Of a stretch of 64,000 nt of DNA, positions 26,128 through 36,172 are shown one piece after another. Below the pieces are notes generated by a model. That model was not told the DNA's origin. It did not search any database and saw only the letters and a list, made by a program, of their open reading frames with translations. The number at the start of each line of letters is the position of its first letter. Positions within the stretch are counted from its first letter, which is position 1. This DNA comes from Achromobacter piechaudii NBRC 102461. GTDB taxonomy: Bacteria; Pseudomonadota; Gammaproteobacteria; Burkholderiales; Burkholderiaceae_B. The stretch lies in contig NZ_BCTK01000005.1 of assembly GCF_001571245.1 (NCBI RefSeq), positions 868,001 through 932,000 of the forward strand, written 5' to 3'. The position numbers were made by a program, and so were the translations under genes.

Positions 26128-27300
26128 TCAAGAGGTGGGCTCCGGCGCGGCCCCCTTTGCCGTCGCATAAGGATCGAATTCGGAAACCGCGCGCCCGCAT
26201 AGCGCATCCACGATGCGTTGGCTGGCGCGGCCGTCGCCGTAGGGATTGATGCGCCGCGAGTAAGCGGCATGCAGGTCGCCGTCGTCCAGCAGCCGATTCA
26301 CCTGCGCCACGATGCGGCCCGTATCGGTGCCGACCAGCGCCACCGTGCCGGCCTCGACCGCCTCGGGCCGCTCGGTCACGTCGCGCATCACCAGCACCGG
26401 CTTGCCCAGGTAGGGCGCTTCTTCCTGCACCCCGCCCGAATCGGTCAGGATGAGATGGGCGCGCTGCATGAACCAGACGAAGTCCAGGTAATCCAGCGGA
26501 TCGATCAGATGCACGTGCGACAGCCCGGCCAGATCCGTCATGACCACGTTGCGCACCTGTGGGTTCAAATGCACCGGATAGACGATTTGCAGATCCGTGC
26601 GGCGAGCCAGTTCCGACAGCGCCGCACAGATGTTCTTGAAGCCGCCGCCGAAACTTTCGCGTCGGTGGCCGGTAACCAGCAGCAGCCGCCGCGACGGGTC
26701 CAGCCAGTCGTAGCGGGCTGCCAGGTCGCGCGCGAGAGGACCGGTCGGATCAAGCTTGGCGCAAGTCATCGCCAACGCGTCGATCACGGTATTGCCGGTG
26801 ACGGTGATTTTTCCAGCCAGGTTTTCGCGCAGCAGATTGGCGCGCGATTGCGCGGTGGGGGCGAACAGCCAATCCCCAACGGCATCGACGACGCGCCGGT
26901 TCATTTCTTCGGGGAAAGGCATCGCCAGATTGCCGGTGCGCAAACCGGCTTCCACGTGACCGATTCGCACGCGCCGGTGAAACGAGGCCAGTGCACAGGC
27001 CGAGGCAGTGCTGGTGTCGCCGTGCACGAGCACGCAATCGGGTTGTTCAGTCTGGAGCACGTCATCTACGCGCGAGATCAGCCGTGCATACAGGCCGTTC
27101 AGCGTCTGGTTCGGCACCATGATGTCCAGGTCATGTTGGGCGCGCAATTCGAACAGCGCCAGCACCTGGTCCAGCATCTCGCGGTGCTGGCCGGTCACGC
27201 ACACTACGCTTTGGATCGTCGGCTCTATAGAAAGCGCGGTGACAAGCGGCGCCATCTTGATCGCTTCGGGACGGGTCCCGAAGATGGATAGGACTTTCAT
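26128..27300 (-). CDS. wecB: UDP-N-acetylglucosamine 2-epimerase (non-hydrolysing)
   Basis: A 390-residue cytoplasmic enzyme opening MKVLSIFGTRPEAIKMAPLV, with VHGDTSTASACALASF, HVEAGLRTGN and TDSGGVQEEAPYLGKPVLV, all standard for the family. It interconverts UDP-GlcNAc and UDP-ManNAc. In E. coli the same enzyme was found genetically as nfrC, needed for phage N4 adsorption, which ties it to nfrA/nfrB. Its position as first gene of the nfr-type operon fits. No wecC (ManNAcA dehydrogenase) is adjacent, so UDP-ManNAc itself is the likely donor for NfrB. The ATG at 27300 was chosen by family alignment. Confidence 0.94.
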   Translation of the reverse strand: MKVLSIFGTRPEAIKMAPLVTALSIEPTIQSVVCVTGQHREMLDQVLALFELRAQHDLDIMVPNQTLNGLYARLISRVDDVLQTEQPDCVLVHGDTSTASACALASFHRRVRIGHVEAGLRTGNLAMPFPEEMNRRVVDAVGDWLFAPTAQSRANLLRENLAGKITVTGNTVIDALAMTCAKLDPTGPLARDLAARYDWLDPSRRLLLVTGHRRESFGGGFKNICAALSELARRTDLQIVYPVHLNPQVRNVVMTDLAGLSHVHLIDPLDYLDFVWFMQRAHLILTDSGGVQEEAPYLGKPVLVMRDVTERPEAVEAGTVALVGTDTGRIVAQVNRLLDDGDLHAAYSRRINPYGDGRASQRIVDALCGRAVSEFDPYATAKGAAPEPTS

Positions 27301-27477
27301 CACAAGATGACCCCTTCCCAAAAGCTTGGTGGCGTTAATTATGTCTTGAAAGTATTCGTAATATGTGACGGATTATTTCCGTAACTGGGATATTCAGCGA
27401 CATATAGGCTGCCCTATAGCGAGCGGGGGGCGCATCGTCCGCTAACATCCGGTGTCTGGCGTAGGGGAAACTTGAAT

Positions 27478-27723
27478 ATGCTGCGCAATCTGGGGTGGTC
27501 TTTCTCCAGCGTCGTCGCGTTGATATGCGGGGTCGCGACTGCCTGGCTGCACTGGTGGGTGGTGATGCACCTGGGGCTGTGGCCCTACATCGTCTTCGAA
27601 TTGCTGCCGGGCCTGCCGGGGGTGGGTTTCGGCATCTATGCCATTCATCAAGACAACAGCAAGATTGCGTGGGTTGGCCTGGTGCTGTCGCTGTCGCCGC
27701 TGGTGACGTGGCTCAGTATCTGA
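27478..27723 (+). CDS. Small hypothetical membrane protein
   Basis: An 81-residue protein with about three hydrophobic segments (SFSSVVALICGVATAWLHWW, LWPYIVFELLPGLPG, VGLVLSLSPLVTWLS). The ATG at 27478 lies 10 bases after AGGGG (27463-27467); a TTG at 27472 is an alternative start. It is divergent from wecB and followed by a strong terminator shared with tmRNA. I do not recognise the family. Confidence 0.65.
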   Translation: MLRNLGWSFSSVVALICGVATAWLHWWVVMHLGLWPYIVFELLPGLPGVGFGIYAIHQDNSKIAWVGLVLSLSPLVTWLSI

Positions 27724-27751
27724 TTAACCGAATAGACACAAAAAACAGCCG

Positions 27752-27785
27752 AAAAAAAAGGCCAACTTTAAGGGTTGGCCTTTTT
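27752..27785. terminator. Bidirectional terminator between small membrane protein and ssrA
   Basis: GGCCAAC (27760-27766) pairs with GTTGGCC (27774-27780). On the plus strand five T follow (27781-27785); on the minus strand a run of eight T follows (plus-strand A run 27752-27759). It can end both the plus-strand small gene and the minus-strand tmRNA. Confidence 0.85.
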
Positions 27786-27812
27786 CAAGTGCTTGATAGC
27801 ACTAGGGTATTT

Positions 27813-28202
27813 TGGTGGAGCCGGGGGGAATTGAACCCCCGTCCGCAAGCCCTCTGCAATCAGTTCTACATGCGTAGTCGATTTATTTAGTTTTAACTTT
27901 GGACTTAGCCAACCGACAGGCCGGACCAAAGCGATTCACGTAATTTAAATCTGAGCCGTGTGACCCCAGCGCAGATCGATTCCTTGTGAATGTCGCTGCT
28001 GCGGTTCGAGGGTTACCCCCCTAGGAAGTTGCCTTCCTCCGCCTGACCCAAGGACAGATCAGTGCAGCGGCTCACCGCTTAAGCGGCGAGAGCGAAACGC
28101 TCGTCGTTGGCGTTTGTAGTGTTTCCAGTGGTTTAACGAGCGAACTGGTGCTCGGCATGCCCTGAGTTGTTTCGCGACCCACGTCGAATCCGGATCGGCC
28201 CC
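27813..28202 (-). ncRNA. ssrA: tmRNA (ssrA)
   Basis: About 390 nt. On the minus strand the 5' end GGGGCCGATCCGGATTCGAC and the 3' end GGTTCAATTCCCCCCGGCTC plus CACCA form the tRNA-like part. The open reading segment GCC AAC GAC GAG CGT TTC GCT CTC GCC GCT TAA encodes the tag ANDERFALAA, as expected for this family of beta-proteobacteria. tmRNA rescues stalled ribosomes with SmpB and tags the product for proteolysis. A TACAAT at 28214-28219 may be the -10 box. tmRNA genes are common integration sites, but no integrase or duplicated 3' end is seen here. Confidence 0.95.
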
Positions 28203-28314
28203 AAGAACTTTCTATTGTACTGGTAAACGTCATAGCCTGCTGCACTGTCAACCGGCCTATTTATGTGCCGTGGCGCGGTGGCGACAGCGCGCAGGGGATT
28301 CTGAATTCTCGGGC

Positions 28315-29493
28315 CTACGCAGCGTTGGCGCAGGCGGCATCGGAGGTCGCCCGGCCCCGCGACGCCGCCATCAGCGCCAGCGCCAGTCCCACCGAAACCG
28401 CGACGATGAGCGCGGCAGCCCATCCCAGCGACGCCAGTCCATAGTGGTCGATGACGTTGCCGCCCACGACGGCTCCCAGGCCGATGCCGATATTGGCTCC
28501 GGAAATGTTCAGCGAAGCGGCAAAGGCCGGTGCCTGGGGCGCCGCCTTCATCAGCCGGACATGGCATACGATGAACAGGGCCGCCTGCGCAATGCCCCAC
28601 ATGCCCAAGGCAATCGCGAGCAACCCGTGCGACTGCATGACCGGCGCCACGAATACCAGGCCCGCCGCCATCAGGGATGAAAACAGCGCGGTGGCTCCCA
28701 AGGGGCTGCGATCGACCATGCGGCCCCCCAATGTGTTGCCGACCAGGCCCACGGCGCCAAACGCCATCATCGTCCAGCCCACGATCTGGCCGTTGAATCC
28801 GGCCAGACGCTCAAGCATGTCGGCCAGGTACGTGTAGGCCGTGAACATGCCAGTGAACACCAGCAGCGACAGCATGACGTGGCCCAGCACGATCGGGTCG
28901 CGCAGGATACTCAGCTGGGTGACCAGCTTGACGCTGTCGGCGCGGATCCGCGTGCTGGGAAAGGTCAACAACAGCAGCAGGGCTTTGGCGAACGCCACGC
29001 CCGACAGCACCCAGAATGCGGCGCGCCAGCCAAACGCATCCGAGATCAACACCCCGATCGGGATGCCGAACACGGTGGCGGCCACGATGCCGAAGGCGAC
29101 CATCGAAATGGCGCGGCCCGCGCGGGCGGGGCCGACCAGTTCAACGGCGGTGGCGCTGGCCAGTGACCAGAACACGGGCAAGGCCAGTGCCGGCACGAAA
29201 CGGGCCACGGCCATGACCCAGATGTTCGGCGCCAGGGCAGCGACGGCATTCGACACGCCAAACAGAACCAACACGCCGATGAACAGGCGTTTGCGTTCCA
29301 TATTGGCCATCAAGGCGGTCAGCAATGGGCCGGTCGCGGCAACCGTGAACGCAAACAGCGATACCAGCAGGCCCGCTTGAGAAACCGTCACATCGAGGTC
29401 GCGGGCCAGCGCAGGTAGCAGGCCCACGATCAGGAATTCGGTGGTCAGGATGGTGAAGCCGGCGGCGGAAAGTAGCAGGATGGGCAAAAGCAT
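28315..29493 (-). CDS. MFS transporter of the DHA1 type
   Basis: A 392-residue protein with twelve predicted membrane helices. It begins MLLPILLLSAAGFTILTTEF and carries the loop 2-3 signature near MANMERKRLFIG. The overall pattern resembles AraJ/YdhP-like drug or sugar efflux proteins with proton antiport. ATG 29493 is favoured over ATG 29499 because AGAGGA lies 6 bases before the former. The substrate is unknown, and no adjacent regulator is present. The C-terminus ends in a short Ala-rich tail. Confidence 0.85.
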   Translation of the reverse strand: MLLPILLLSAAGFTILTTEFLIVGLLPALARDLDVTVSQAGLLVSLFAFTVAATGPLLTALMANMERKRLFIGVLVLFGVSNAVAALAPNIWVMAVARFVPALALPVFWSLASATAVELVGPARAGRAISMVAFGIVAATVFGIPIGVLISDAFGWRAAFWVLSGVAFAKALLLLLTFPSTRIRADSVKLVTQLSILRDPIVLGHVMLSLLVFTGMFTAYTYLADMLERLAGFNGQIVGWTMMAFGAVGLVGNTLGGRMVDRSPLGATALFSSLMAAGLVFVAPVMQSHGLLAIALGMWGIAQAALFIVCHVRLMKAAPQAPAFAASLNISGANIGIGLGAVVGGNVIDHYGLASLGWAAALIVAVSVGLALALMAASRGRATSDAACANAA

Positions 29494-29838
29494 AGGCATT
29501 CCTCTGGCGCGACGCCAAATGGCGACACGCGGGGCAGGGCGTGGTGAGTGAAAAGGTCTGAGGAGCGCGGCGGCAGGAACCGGGCGCAATGCTCGACGGG
29601 GTTGGTACGTCGGCATGAAGGGAATGGGGTGGTGCAGTGGACCTGGCCACCTCCGGCATCGGCCGGATCGGCAATCGGGAAGCACCCGACTGCTTTGCAC
29701 GGTTCACACTTTAAGGGACTTCAAAAGTCGGATAAAGCGGGCATGTGCGGAAAGATTATTCACCCTGAACAACTAATCGGCGAGCCGACCAGCGGGGAGG
29801 GTGCTACGGCGGGCCGTTGCGGCCCGCCTGATCCCATC
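29494..29838. other. Intergenic region upstream of the MFS gene
   Basis: About 345 bases between two minus-strand genes. An 8-bp GC-rich hairpin, GGCGGGCC (29808-29815) / GGCCCGCC (29821-29828), lies just after the gph stop; it has no T tract, so termination is uncertain. The AT-richer part around 29700-29765 probably holds the promoter of the MFS gene, but no convincing -35/-10 pair was found. No gene is supported in either strand. Confidence 0.45.
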
Positions 29839-30513
29839 TCAGCGTAGGTCGCTGGGCAGCAAGGGATGGATTGCCGACCAGAGTTCTTCAGGCGTGTTCG
29901 CGCAGGTTTCGGCCTGCCAACTGACGATGTTGTCTTCTTCGCCGACGTACCCATAGGCGGCCGCCACGGCGGGCATGCCGGCTGCGTGCGCCGCCTGGAT
30001 GTCGCGCAGGTCGTCGCCCACATAGACGCAGCGGTCGGTGGAAAAGCCCGCTTCGCGCGCGGCATGCTGCAAGGGCAGGGGGTGCGGTTTGGCGTGCGCG
30101 GTCGTGTCGCCGCAGACCAGCACGGCGCTGTCGCGTGTCAAGTCCAGGAATTCCACAATCGGCAGAGTCAGGTGCGTCACTTTATTGGTGACGATGCCCC
30201 AGGACAGGCCGCGTTCGCGGATATCAGTCAGCAATTGCTCGATGCCCGGGAACAACTTGCTGTGTACCGTGGAGCTGGCGGCGTAGTCTTCCAGGAACTG
30301 GAGGCGCGTCGGCTCGTAATCGGGATCCCCGGGCGCCAGGTCCAACGCCACGCGCAGCAAGCCTCGCGCTCCTTGCGAGGCCACCGGGCGCAGGGCCTCG
30401 TAGGCCATGGGCTCCAGGCCGCGCCGAACGCGCTGTTGGTTGGCGGCGGCGGCCAGGTCGGGGGCGGTATCGGCCAGGGTGCCGTCGAAGTCGAACAGGA
30501 TCAGAGCGCTCAT
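29839..30513 (-). CDS. gph: Phosphoglycolate phosphatase-type HAD hydrolase
   Basis: A 224-residue HAD phosphatase: motif [10 protein letters not shown] at the N-terminus, a helical cap, motif II around IVTNK, and motif [16 protein letters not shown] with [11 protein letters not shown]. Gph removes phosphate from 2-phosphoglycolate formed in DNA repair. The position after ubiG (overlap of four bases) is conserved in beta-proteobacteria. The second aspartate of motif I (DxD) reads DFDGT as required. Substrate identity rests on family and context. Confidence 0.9.
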   Translation of the reverse strand: MSALILFDFDGTLADTAPDLAAAANQQRVRRGLEPMAYEALRPVASQGARGLLRVALDLAPGDPDYEPTRLQFLEDYAASSTVHSKLFPGIEQLLTDIRERGLSWGIVTNKVTHLTLPIVEFLDLTRDSAVLVCGDTTAHAKPHPLPLQHAAREAGFSTDRCVYVGDDLRDIQAAHAAGMPAVAAAYGYVGEEDNIVSWQAETCANTPEELWSAIHPLLPSDLR

Positions 30514-31238
30514 TTGCGGGTAGCCATCAGGTAGTTGACCGAAGTGTCGGACGACAGCGAGTAGATCTGCGTAATGGGGTTGTATTCCATGCCGCGCATG
30601 CTCACCGGTTCCAGGTTCGCGGCGCGGGCCGCAGCCGACAGTTCGCTGGGCTTGATGAACTGGTCATAGCTGTGGGTGCCGCGCGGCAGCAAGCGCAGGA
30701 CGTATTCAGCGCCGACGATCGCAAAGAGGAACGACTTGGCGTTGCGGTTCAGCGTCGAAAAGAACACCCAGCCGCCCGGCTTCACCAGCGTCGAGCAGGC
30801 GCGCACGATAGAGGCCGGATCAGGTACGTGCTCCAGCATTTCCATGCAGGTGACCACGTCATATTGAGCGGGCTGCTCCGCAGCCAGCTCTTCCACGGGA
30901 ACTTTGCGATATTCCACCTTGACGCCCGATTCCAGGCCGTGCAGGCGCGCCACCTTGAGCGATTTGTCGGCCAAGTCGATGCCGGTCACTTCCGCGCCGC
31001 CTCTTGCCATGGCTTCGGACAGGATGCCGCCGCCGCACCCGACGTCCAGCACCTTTTTGCCAGCCAGGTTGCCCGCGCATTCCTGAATCCATTCCAGCCG
31101 CAGCGGATTGATCGCGTGCAGCGGCTTGAACTCGCTTTCGGGATCCCACCAGCGGCTGGCCAGGGCGCTGAACTTGTCCAGTTCAGCCTGATCGGCATTG
31201 ACTGCAGGGCGGTCGGAGTCGTGAATTTGCGTGGTCAT
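30510..31238 (-). CDS. ubiG: Ubiquinone biosynthesis O-methyltransferase
   Basis: A 242-residue class I SAM methyltransferase starting [20 protein letters not shown] and containing the UbiG opening [20 protein letters not shown] and SAM motif [16 protein letters not shown]. It carries out both O-methylation steps of ubiquinone biosynthesis. It overlaps gph by four bases and lies downstream of ompA, a neighbourhood seen widely in Burkholderiales. Confidence 0.96.
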   Translation of the reverse strand: MTTQIHDSDRPAVNADQAELDKFSALASRWWDPESEFKPLHAINPLRLEWIQECAGNLAGKKVLDVGCGGGILSEAMARGGAEVTGIDLADKSLKVARLHGLESGVKVEYRKVPVEELAAEQPAQYDVVTCMEMLEHVPDPASIVRACSTLVKPGGWVFFSTLNRNAKSFLFAIVGAEYVLRLLPRGTHSYDQFIKPSELSAAARAANLEPVSMRGMEYNPITQIYSLSSDTSVNYLMATRK

Positions 31239-31322
31239 GGGAAGGTCCAGCGAAAGGCGACGCTATATATAGAGGGAGGCGGCAGCCACGCGTCACGGCA
31301 CCAAGCTGGTGCATGACGGGCG

Positions 31323-31350
31323 AAAAAAAGGGCCTCGCTATGCGAGGCCC
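31323..31350 (-). terminator. Terminator of ompA
   Basis: GGGCCTCGC (31330-31338) pairs with GCGAGGCCC (31342-31350) around a TAT loop; on the minus strand it is followed by a T7 run (31323-31329). It starts 22 bases beyond the ompA stop. Confidence 0.9.
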
Positions 31351-31372
31351 CTTATTGTAGCTAGTCCGGCAA

Positions 31373-31954
31373 TTACTTGCGGCTACCCACGATTTCGATT
31401 TCAACGCGACGGTTTTGGGCGCGGCCCTCTTTCGTCTTGTTGGAAGCGATCGGGTTCAGCTCACCCTTGCCTTCCGTGTAGATACGGTTCGGGTCGATGC
31501 CCTTGCTGACCAGGTAGGTCTTGACCGAAGCGGCGCGGCGCTCGGACAGCTTCTGGTTGTAGGCTTCCGTGCCGATCGAGTCGGTGTGGCCAACAGCAAT
31601 GATGGTTTCCAGCTCGATACCGCGAGCTTGCTGGGCGACTTGATCCAGCAGCTGACGACCTTCGGGCTTCAGGGTCGACTTGTCGAAGTCGAAGAACGTG
31701 TCAGCATTGAACACGACCTTTGCCGCCATCGGGGCCGGCTTCGCCTTCTGTTGTGCAACCGGGACACCGTCGCAACCGGGGATACCGGTGGCAGGGGTCC
31801 AGAAAGCATCGCGCCAGCACAGTTCGTTCGTACCGTTTTTCCAAACGTTACCGAACGGGTTGCGCCAGTTGTCCACGGTTTGCGCGGAAGCTACACCAGA
31901 GGCCGTGACGGCGGCGAAGGCGAGCGCCAGAGCGAATTTGGAGGGTTTGTTCAT
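31373..31954 (-). CDS. ompA: OmpA-family outer membrane protein
   Basis: A 193-residue exported protein: signal peptide ending SGVASAQ, a short N-terminal region with a disulfide-capable pair (ELCWRDAFW and GIPGCDG), and a C-terminal OmpA/MotB peptidoglycan-binding domain (about 85-190) with FFDFDKSTLKPEG, GHTDSIGTEAYN and NRRVEIEI. There is no eight-stranded N-terminal barrel, as in the short OmpA proteins of Bordetella. A strong promoter lies 76-103 bases upstream, consistent with high expression. Confidence 0.93.
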   Translation of the reverse strand: MNKPSKFALALAFAAVTASGVASAQTVDNWRNPFGNVWKNGTNELCWRDAFWTPATGIPGCDGVPVAQQKAKPAPMAAKVVFNADTFFDFDKSTLKPEGRQLLDQVAQQARGIELETIIAVGHTDSIGTEAYNQKLSERRAASVKTYLVSKGIDPNRIYTEGKGELNPIASNKTKEGRAQNRRVEIEIVGSRK

Positions 31955-32366
31955 GTTTCTCCTCGTTGAGCTTGAAGCTGGATAAGTGACTCGCAGCGAA
32001 CCCCCGCCGCATATCAGGAAAACGGGGCCAGTATAGCAACGCCAAGAGCTGGTTCAAAGGATTAGCTACTGGGTTTCCTGCGTGCTGGAAACAATCTTAA
32101 GGCATTTGGGCACCTTTGGCTTCCCTGGAGAGGCGCATTAACGCTGGATACGGCTATTTCGGCGCTCGTTCGGTTTTCCATGTTGGTTTTTGACAACAGG
32201 GCCGGCGGGCGCGGCTGGCGGCCGATCAACCGTCCAGGTCCATCGGCCGACCGGCCGCCTTGCGGTACACCGTAAGCGGCGGCCGCAAACGGGAATGGAA
32301 TCGAATGATAGAATTTCCTGTTTACCCGGCCCGGGTTCCTCCTTACACGATTCTGTCGTTATATAT
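31955..32366. other. Divergent ompA/gyrA intergenic region
   Basis: About 410 bases with promoters for ompA (minus, strong match at 32030-32057) and gyrA (plus). A candidate gyrA -10 box, TAGAAT, lies at 32309-32314, but its -35 partner is poor. No further ORF or repeat is supported. Confidence 0.5.
32030..32057 (-). promoter_or_regulatory. Sigma70 promoter of ompA
   Basis: On the minus strand -35 TTGAAC (32052-32057) and -10 TATACT (32030-32035, with the extended TGC just before it) are separated by 16 bases. This predicts a leader of about 70 nt before the ompA ATG. Confidence 0.7.
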
Positions 32367-35042
32367 ATGGATTCCTTTGCCAAGGAGACGCTTCCGGTTT
32401 CGCTGGAAGAAGAGATGCGCCGCAGTTACCTCGATTACGCGATGAGCGTGATCGTTGGGCGTGCGCTACCGGATGTGCGGGACGGGCTCAAACCCGTCCA
32501 CCGGCGCGTGCTCTACGCGATGCATGAGCTGAACAACGATTGGAACCGCGCCTACAAGAAGTCGGCGCGTATCGTCGGGGACGTGATCGGTAAATACCAC
32601 CCCCACGGTGACCAATCCGTTTATGACACCATTGTCCGCATGGCGCAGGATTTCTCCATGCGCTACATGCTGGTCGACGGCCAGGGCAACTTCGGCTCCA
32701 TCGACGGCGACAACGCCGCCGCGATGCGGTACACCGAAATCCGCCTGGCGAAGATCGCCCACGAGCTGCTGGCCGACATCGACCAGGAGACGGTGGACTT
32801 CGGCCCCAACTACGACGGCAGCGAACAAGAACCGCTGCTGTTGCCTTCGCGCCTGCCCAACCTGCTGGTGAACGGCAGCTCGGGCATTGCGGTGGGCATG
32901 GCAACCAACATTCCGCCGCACAACTTGCAAGAAGTGGTCGACGGCTGCCTGTACTGCCTGCGCAATCCGGCCTGCACGGTCGATGAACTCATCGAGATCA
33001 TCCCGGCGCCGGACTTCCCCACGGGTGGCATCATCTACGGCATGTCCGGCGTGCGCGAGGGCTATCGCACGGGTCGTGGCCGCGTCATCATGCGCGCCAA
33101 GACGCACTTCGAAGACATGGAAAAGGGCAATCGCCAAGCCATCGTCATCGACGCCATCCCCTACCAGGTCAACAAGAAGACGCTGCAGGAACGTATCGCC
33201 GAACTCGTCAACGACAAGAAGATCGAAGGCATCTCCGACATTCGCGACGAGTCCGACAAGGACGGGATGCGCCTGGTCATCGAGCTCAAGCGCGGTGAAG
33301 TGCCCGAGGTTGTGCTGAACAACCTCTACAAGAACACGCAGTTGCAAGACACCTTCGGGATGAACCTGGTGGCGCTGGTCGATGGCCAGCCGCGCCTGCT
33401 CAACCTGAAGCAGATGATCGACTACTTCCTGCAGCATCGCCGCGAAGTCGTCACCCGCCGCACGGTATTCCAACTGCGCAAGGCGCGCGAGCGCGGCCAT
33501 GTGTTGGAAGGCCTGGCCGTTGCGCTGGCCAACATCGACGATTTCATCGCGATCATCAAGGCTGCGCCGACGCCTCCCGTCGCGCGTCAGGAATTGATGG
33601 CCAAATCGTGGGATTCGTCCCTGGTTCGCGACATGCTCTCGCGCGCCGATGGCGACACCCCCGGCGGCCGCGCGGCCTTCCGTCCCGATGATCTGGGCAC
33701 GGAATTCGGGCTGCAGGGCGACGGCATGTACCGCTTGAGCGATACGCAGGCTCAGGAAATCCTGAACATGCGCCTGCAACGCCTGACCGGGCTTGAGCAG
33801 GACAAGATCGTCGGCGAATACAAGGACATCATGTCCACCATCGCCGACCTGCTGGATATCCTGGCGCGCCCCGAGCGCATCACGACCATCATCAGCGACG
33901 AGCTGCAAGCCATCAAGGCCGAATTCTCGACCAACACGAAGGATTCGCGCCGTTCGGAAATCGAACTGAACGCGACCGAGCTCGACACCGAAGACCTGAT
34001 CACGCCCACCGACATGGTCGTGACGCTGTCGCACGGTGGCTACATCAAGAGCCAGCCGTTGTCCGAATACCGTTCGCAAAAGCGCGGTGGACGCGGCAAG
34101 CAGGCCACTGCGATGAAGGAAAACGACTGGATCGATCAGTTGTTCATCGCGAACACGCACGATTACCTGCTGTGCTTCTCGAACCGCGGCCGCGTGTACT
34201 GGCTGAAGGTCTGGGAAGTGCCGCAAGGCACCCGCAATTCGCGCGGCAAGCCGATCGTGAACATGTTCCCGCTGGCTGACGGCGAGAAGATCACCGTGGT
34301 GTTGCCGGTCAAGGAATTCAGCGAAGATCACTACGTCTTCATGGCGACGTCGCGCGGCACGGTCAAGAAGACCCCGCTGTCCGACTTCTCCAATCCGCGC
34401 AAGGCCGGCATCATCGCCGTGGACCTGGACGACGGCGACTACCTGATCGGCGCCGACCTCACCGACGGCAAGCACGATGTCATGTTGTTCTCGGACTCGG
34501 GCAAGGCCGTGCGCTTTGACGAAAACGATGTGCGTCCGATGGGCCGCAACGCCCGCGGCGTGCGCGGCATGATGTTGGAAGAAACGCAGACCGTCATCGC
34601 GCTGCTGGTTGCCGGCGACGAAACGCAGACCGTGCTGACCGCCACCGAAAACGGTTATGGCAAGCGCACTCCGATCGGCGAATACACGCGTCACGGCCGT
34701 GGCACCAAGGGCATGATCGCCATCCAGACCACCTCGCGTAACGGCAAGGTGGTGGGCGCGGTGCTGGTCAACCCGACTGATGAAATCATGTTGATCACCA
34801 CCGGCGGTGTCCTGGTGCGTACCCGTGTCGCGGAAATCCGCGAAATGGGCCGCGCGACGCAGGGTGTCACGCTGATCAACGTTGATGACGGCAGCACGCT
34901 GTCCGGCGTGCGTCGTGTTGTGGAAAGCGACGCGGACGACGACGGCGAACTGGACGAAGATGTCCAGGCCGAAGACGGTCAGGCGCAAGGCGGCGACGAT
35001 ACCAACGGCGCAGCGGATTCGACGGAACCTACGGAGCAATAA
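32367..35042 (+). CDS. gyrA: DNA gyrase subunit A
   Basis: An 891-residue type II topoisomerase A subunit, which with GyrB introduces negative supercoils. It shows [13 protein letters not shown], catalytic Tyr122 in [10 protein letters not shown], the GyrA box QKRGGRGK in the C-terminal beta-pinwheel, and an acidic tail ([11 protein letters not shown]). The quinolone-resistance region reads HGDQSVYDT, so residue 83 is Gln rather than the Ser of E. coli, residue 84 is Ser and Asp87 is kept; Gln83 is, to my knowledge, the native residue in Achromobacter. The ATG at 32367 gives the standard MDSFAKE start. The stop overlaps serC by one base (TAATG). Confidence 0.98.
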   Translation: MDSFAKETLPVSLEEEMRRSYLDYAMSVIVGRALPDVRDGLKPVHRRVLYAMHELNNDWNRAYKKSARIVGDVIGKYHPHGDQSVYDTIVRMAQDFSMRYMLVDGQGNFGSIDGDNAAAMRYTEIRLAKIAHELLADIDQETVDFGPNYDGSEQEPLLLPSRLPNLLVNGSSGIAVGMATNIPPHNLQEVVDGCLYCLRNPACTVDELIEIIPAPDFPTGGIIYGMSGVREGYRTGRGRVIMRAKTHFEDMEKGNRQAIVIDAIPYQVNKKTLQERIAELVNDKKIEGISDIRDESDKDGMRLVIELKRGEVPEVVLNNLYKNTQLQDTFGMNLVALVDGQPRLLNLKQMIDYFLQHRREVVTRRTVFQLRKARERGHVLEGLAVALANIDDFIAIIKAAPTPPVARQELMAKSWDSSLVRDMLSRADGDTPGGRAAFRPDDLGTEFGLQGDGMYRLSDTQAQEILNMRLQRLTGLEQDKIVGEYKDIMSTIADLLDILARPERITTIISDELQAIKAEFSTNTKDSRRSEIELNATELDTEDLITPTDMVVTLSHGGYIKSQPLSEYRSQKRGGRGKQATAMKENDWIDQLFIANTHDYLLCFSNRGRVYWLKVWEVPQGTRNSRGKPIVNMFPLADGEKITVVLPVKEFSEDHYVFMATSRGTVKKTPLSDFSNPRKAGIIAVDLDDGDYLIGADLTDGKHDVMLFSDSGKAVRFDENDVRPMGRNARGVRGMMLEETQTVIALLVAGDETQTVLTATENGYGKRTPIGEYTRHGRGTKGMIAIQTTSRNGKVVGAVLVNPTDEIMLITTGGVLVRTRVAEIREMGRATQGVTLINVDDGSTLSGVRRVVESDADDDGELDEDVQAEDGQAQGGDDTNGAADSTEPTEQ

Positions 35043-36172
35043 TGGCCCGCCCCTGGAACTTCTCGGCAGGCCCCTCGGCCTTGCCCGAGGTGGTATTGCA
35101 GCAAGCAGCAGCTGAGATGCTGGATTGGCACGGCAGCGGCATGTCGGTGATGGAAATGAGCCATCGCGGCAAGCACTTCGTGCAGATCTGCGACGAAGCG
35201 GAATCCGATCTGCGTGACCTGCTGGGCCTGCCCGCAGATTACGCGGTCATGTTCATGCAAGGCGGAGGTTCCGGGGAGAACGCCATCGTTCCCATGAATC
35301 TCATGGGACGCCGTGGCACGCCTGCCGCCGACTTCGTCGTGACGGGCCATTGGTCCAAGCGTTCGTACAAGGAAGCAGGCCGCTACGGCAGCACGCATGT
35401 GGCGGCCAGCAGCGAGCAGCCCATCCAGCTGGATGGACGCGAGCAGGCGCCGCTGACCTGGGTGCCTCCCGTCGACACCTGGAACGTGCGCAAGGAATCG
35501 GCCTACCTGCATCTTTGCAGCAACGAAACCATCGGTGGCGTCGAGTTCATGGACTGGCCCGACACCGCCGCGCTGGGCGCGCCGGACGTGCCTCTGGTGG
35601 TCGATGCCTCGTCGCATTTCCTGTCGCGTCCGATGGACGTCGCGCGTTGCGGCATGGTGTATGCCGGCGCGCAGAAAAATGCCGGCCCGGCTGGCGTCAC
35701 CATGGTGATCGCCCGCCGCGACCTGATCGGTCACGCATTGCCGATCTGCCCGTCGGCGTTCGATTACGCCAACGTCGCAGCCGAGCATTCGCGCTACAAC
35801 ACGCCGCCCACTTTCGCCATCTATGTCGCCGGCCTGGTGTTCAAGTGGGTCAAGGCGAACGGCGGCGTCGCGGGCATGGAAGCCGCCAACAAGGCCAAGG
35901 CCGACCTGCTGTACGGCTACCTGGACAGCAGCGATTTCTATCGCAATCCCATTCACGCGCCCGTGCGCTCGCGCATGAACGTGCCGTTCGTACTGCGTGA
36001 CGAATCGCTCAACGACGCCTTCCTGCAAGGCGCCGATGCCGCTGGTCTGACCCAGTTGAAGGGTCACAAGAGCGTGGGCGGCATGCGTGCCTCCATTTAC
36101 AACGCCGTACCCCTTGCCGGGGTGGCCGCGTTGGTCGAGTACCTGAAGGAATTCGAGCGCCGCTATGGATGA
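35042..36172 (+). CDS. serC: Phosphoserine aminotransferase
   Basis: A 376-residue fold-type I PLP enzyme, opening [20 protein letters not shown], with the PLP lysine in [13 protein letters not shown] and C-terminal [15 protein letters not shown]. It makes phosphoserine and 4-phosphohydroxythreonine, serving serine and pyridoxal phosphate synthesis. It starts on the gyrA stop codon (TAATG) and overlaps pheA by eight bases, so it is tightly coupled in the supra-operon. Confidence 0.97.
   Translation: MARPWNFSAGPSALPEVVLQQAAAEMLDWHGSGMSVMEMSHRGKHFVQICDEAESDLRDLLGLPADYAVMFMQGGGSGENAIVPMNLMGRRGTPAADFVVTGHWSKRSYKEAGRYGSTHVAASSEQPIQLDGREQAPLTWVPPVDTWNVRKESAYLHLCSNETIGGVEFMDWPDTAALGAPDVPLVVDASSHFLSRPMDVARCGMVYAGAQKNAGPAGVTMVIARRDLIGHALPICPSAFDYANVAAEHSRYNTPPTFAIYVAGLVFKWVKANGGVAGMEAANKAKADLLYGYLDSSDFYRNPIHAPVRSRMNVPFVLRDESLNDAFLQGADAAGLTQLKGHKSVGGMRASIYNAVPLAGVAALVEYLKEFERRYG

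Noticed and set aside
27813..28202. Possible integration site at the tmRNA 3' end
   Set aside because: No integrase, no direct repeat of the 3' end and no island-like genes lie next to it.
32607..32630. GyrA position 83 as acquired quinolone resistance
   Set aside because: Gln at this position is, to my knowledge, native in Achromobacter-type organisms, so the sequence alone does not show a resistance mutation.
32466..35039. 857-codon minus-strand ORF opposite gyrA
   Set aside because: Antisense to gyrA; no motif and typical shadow composition.
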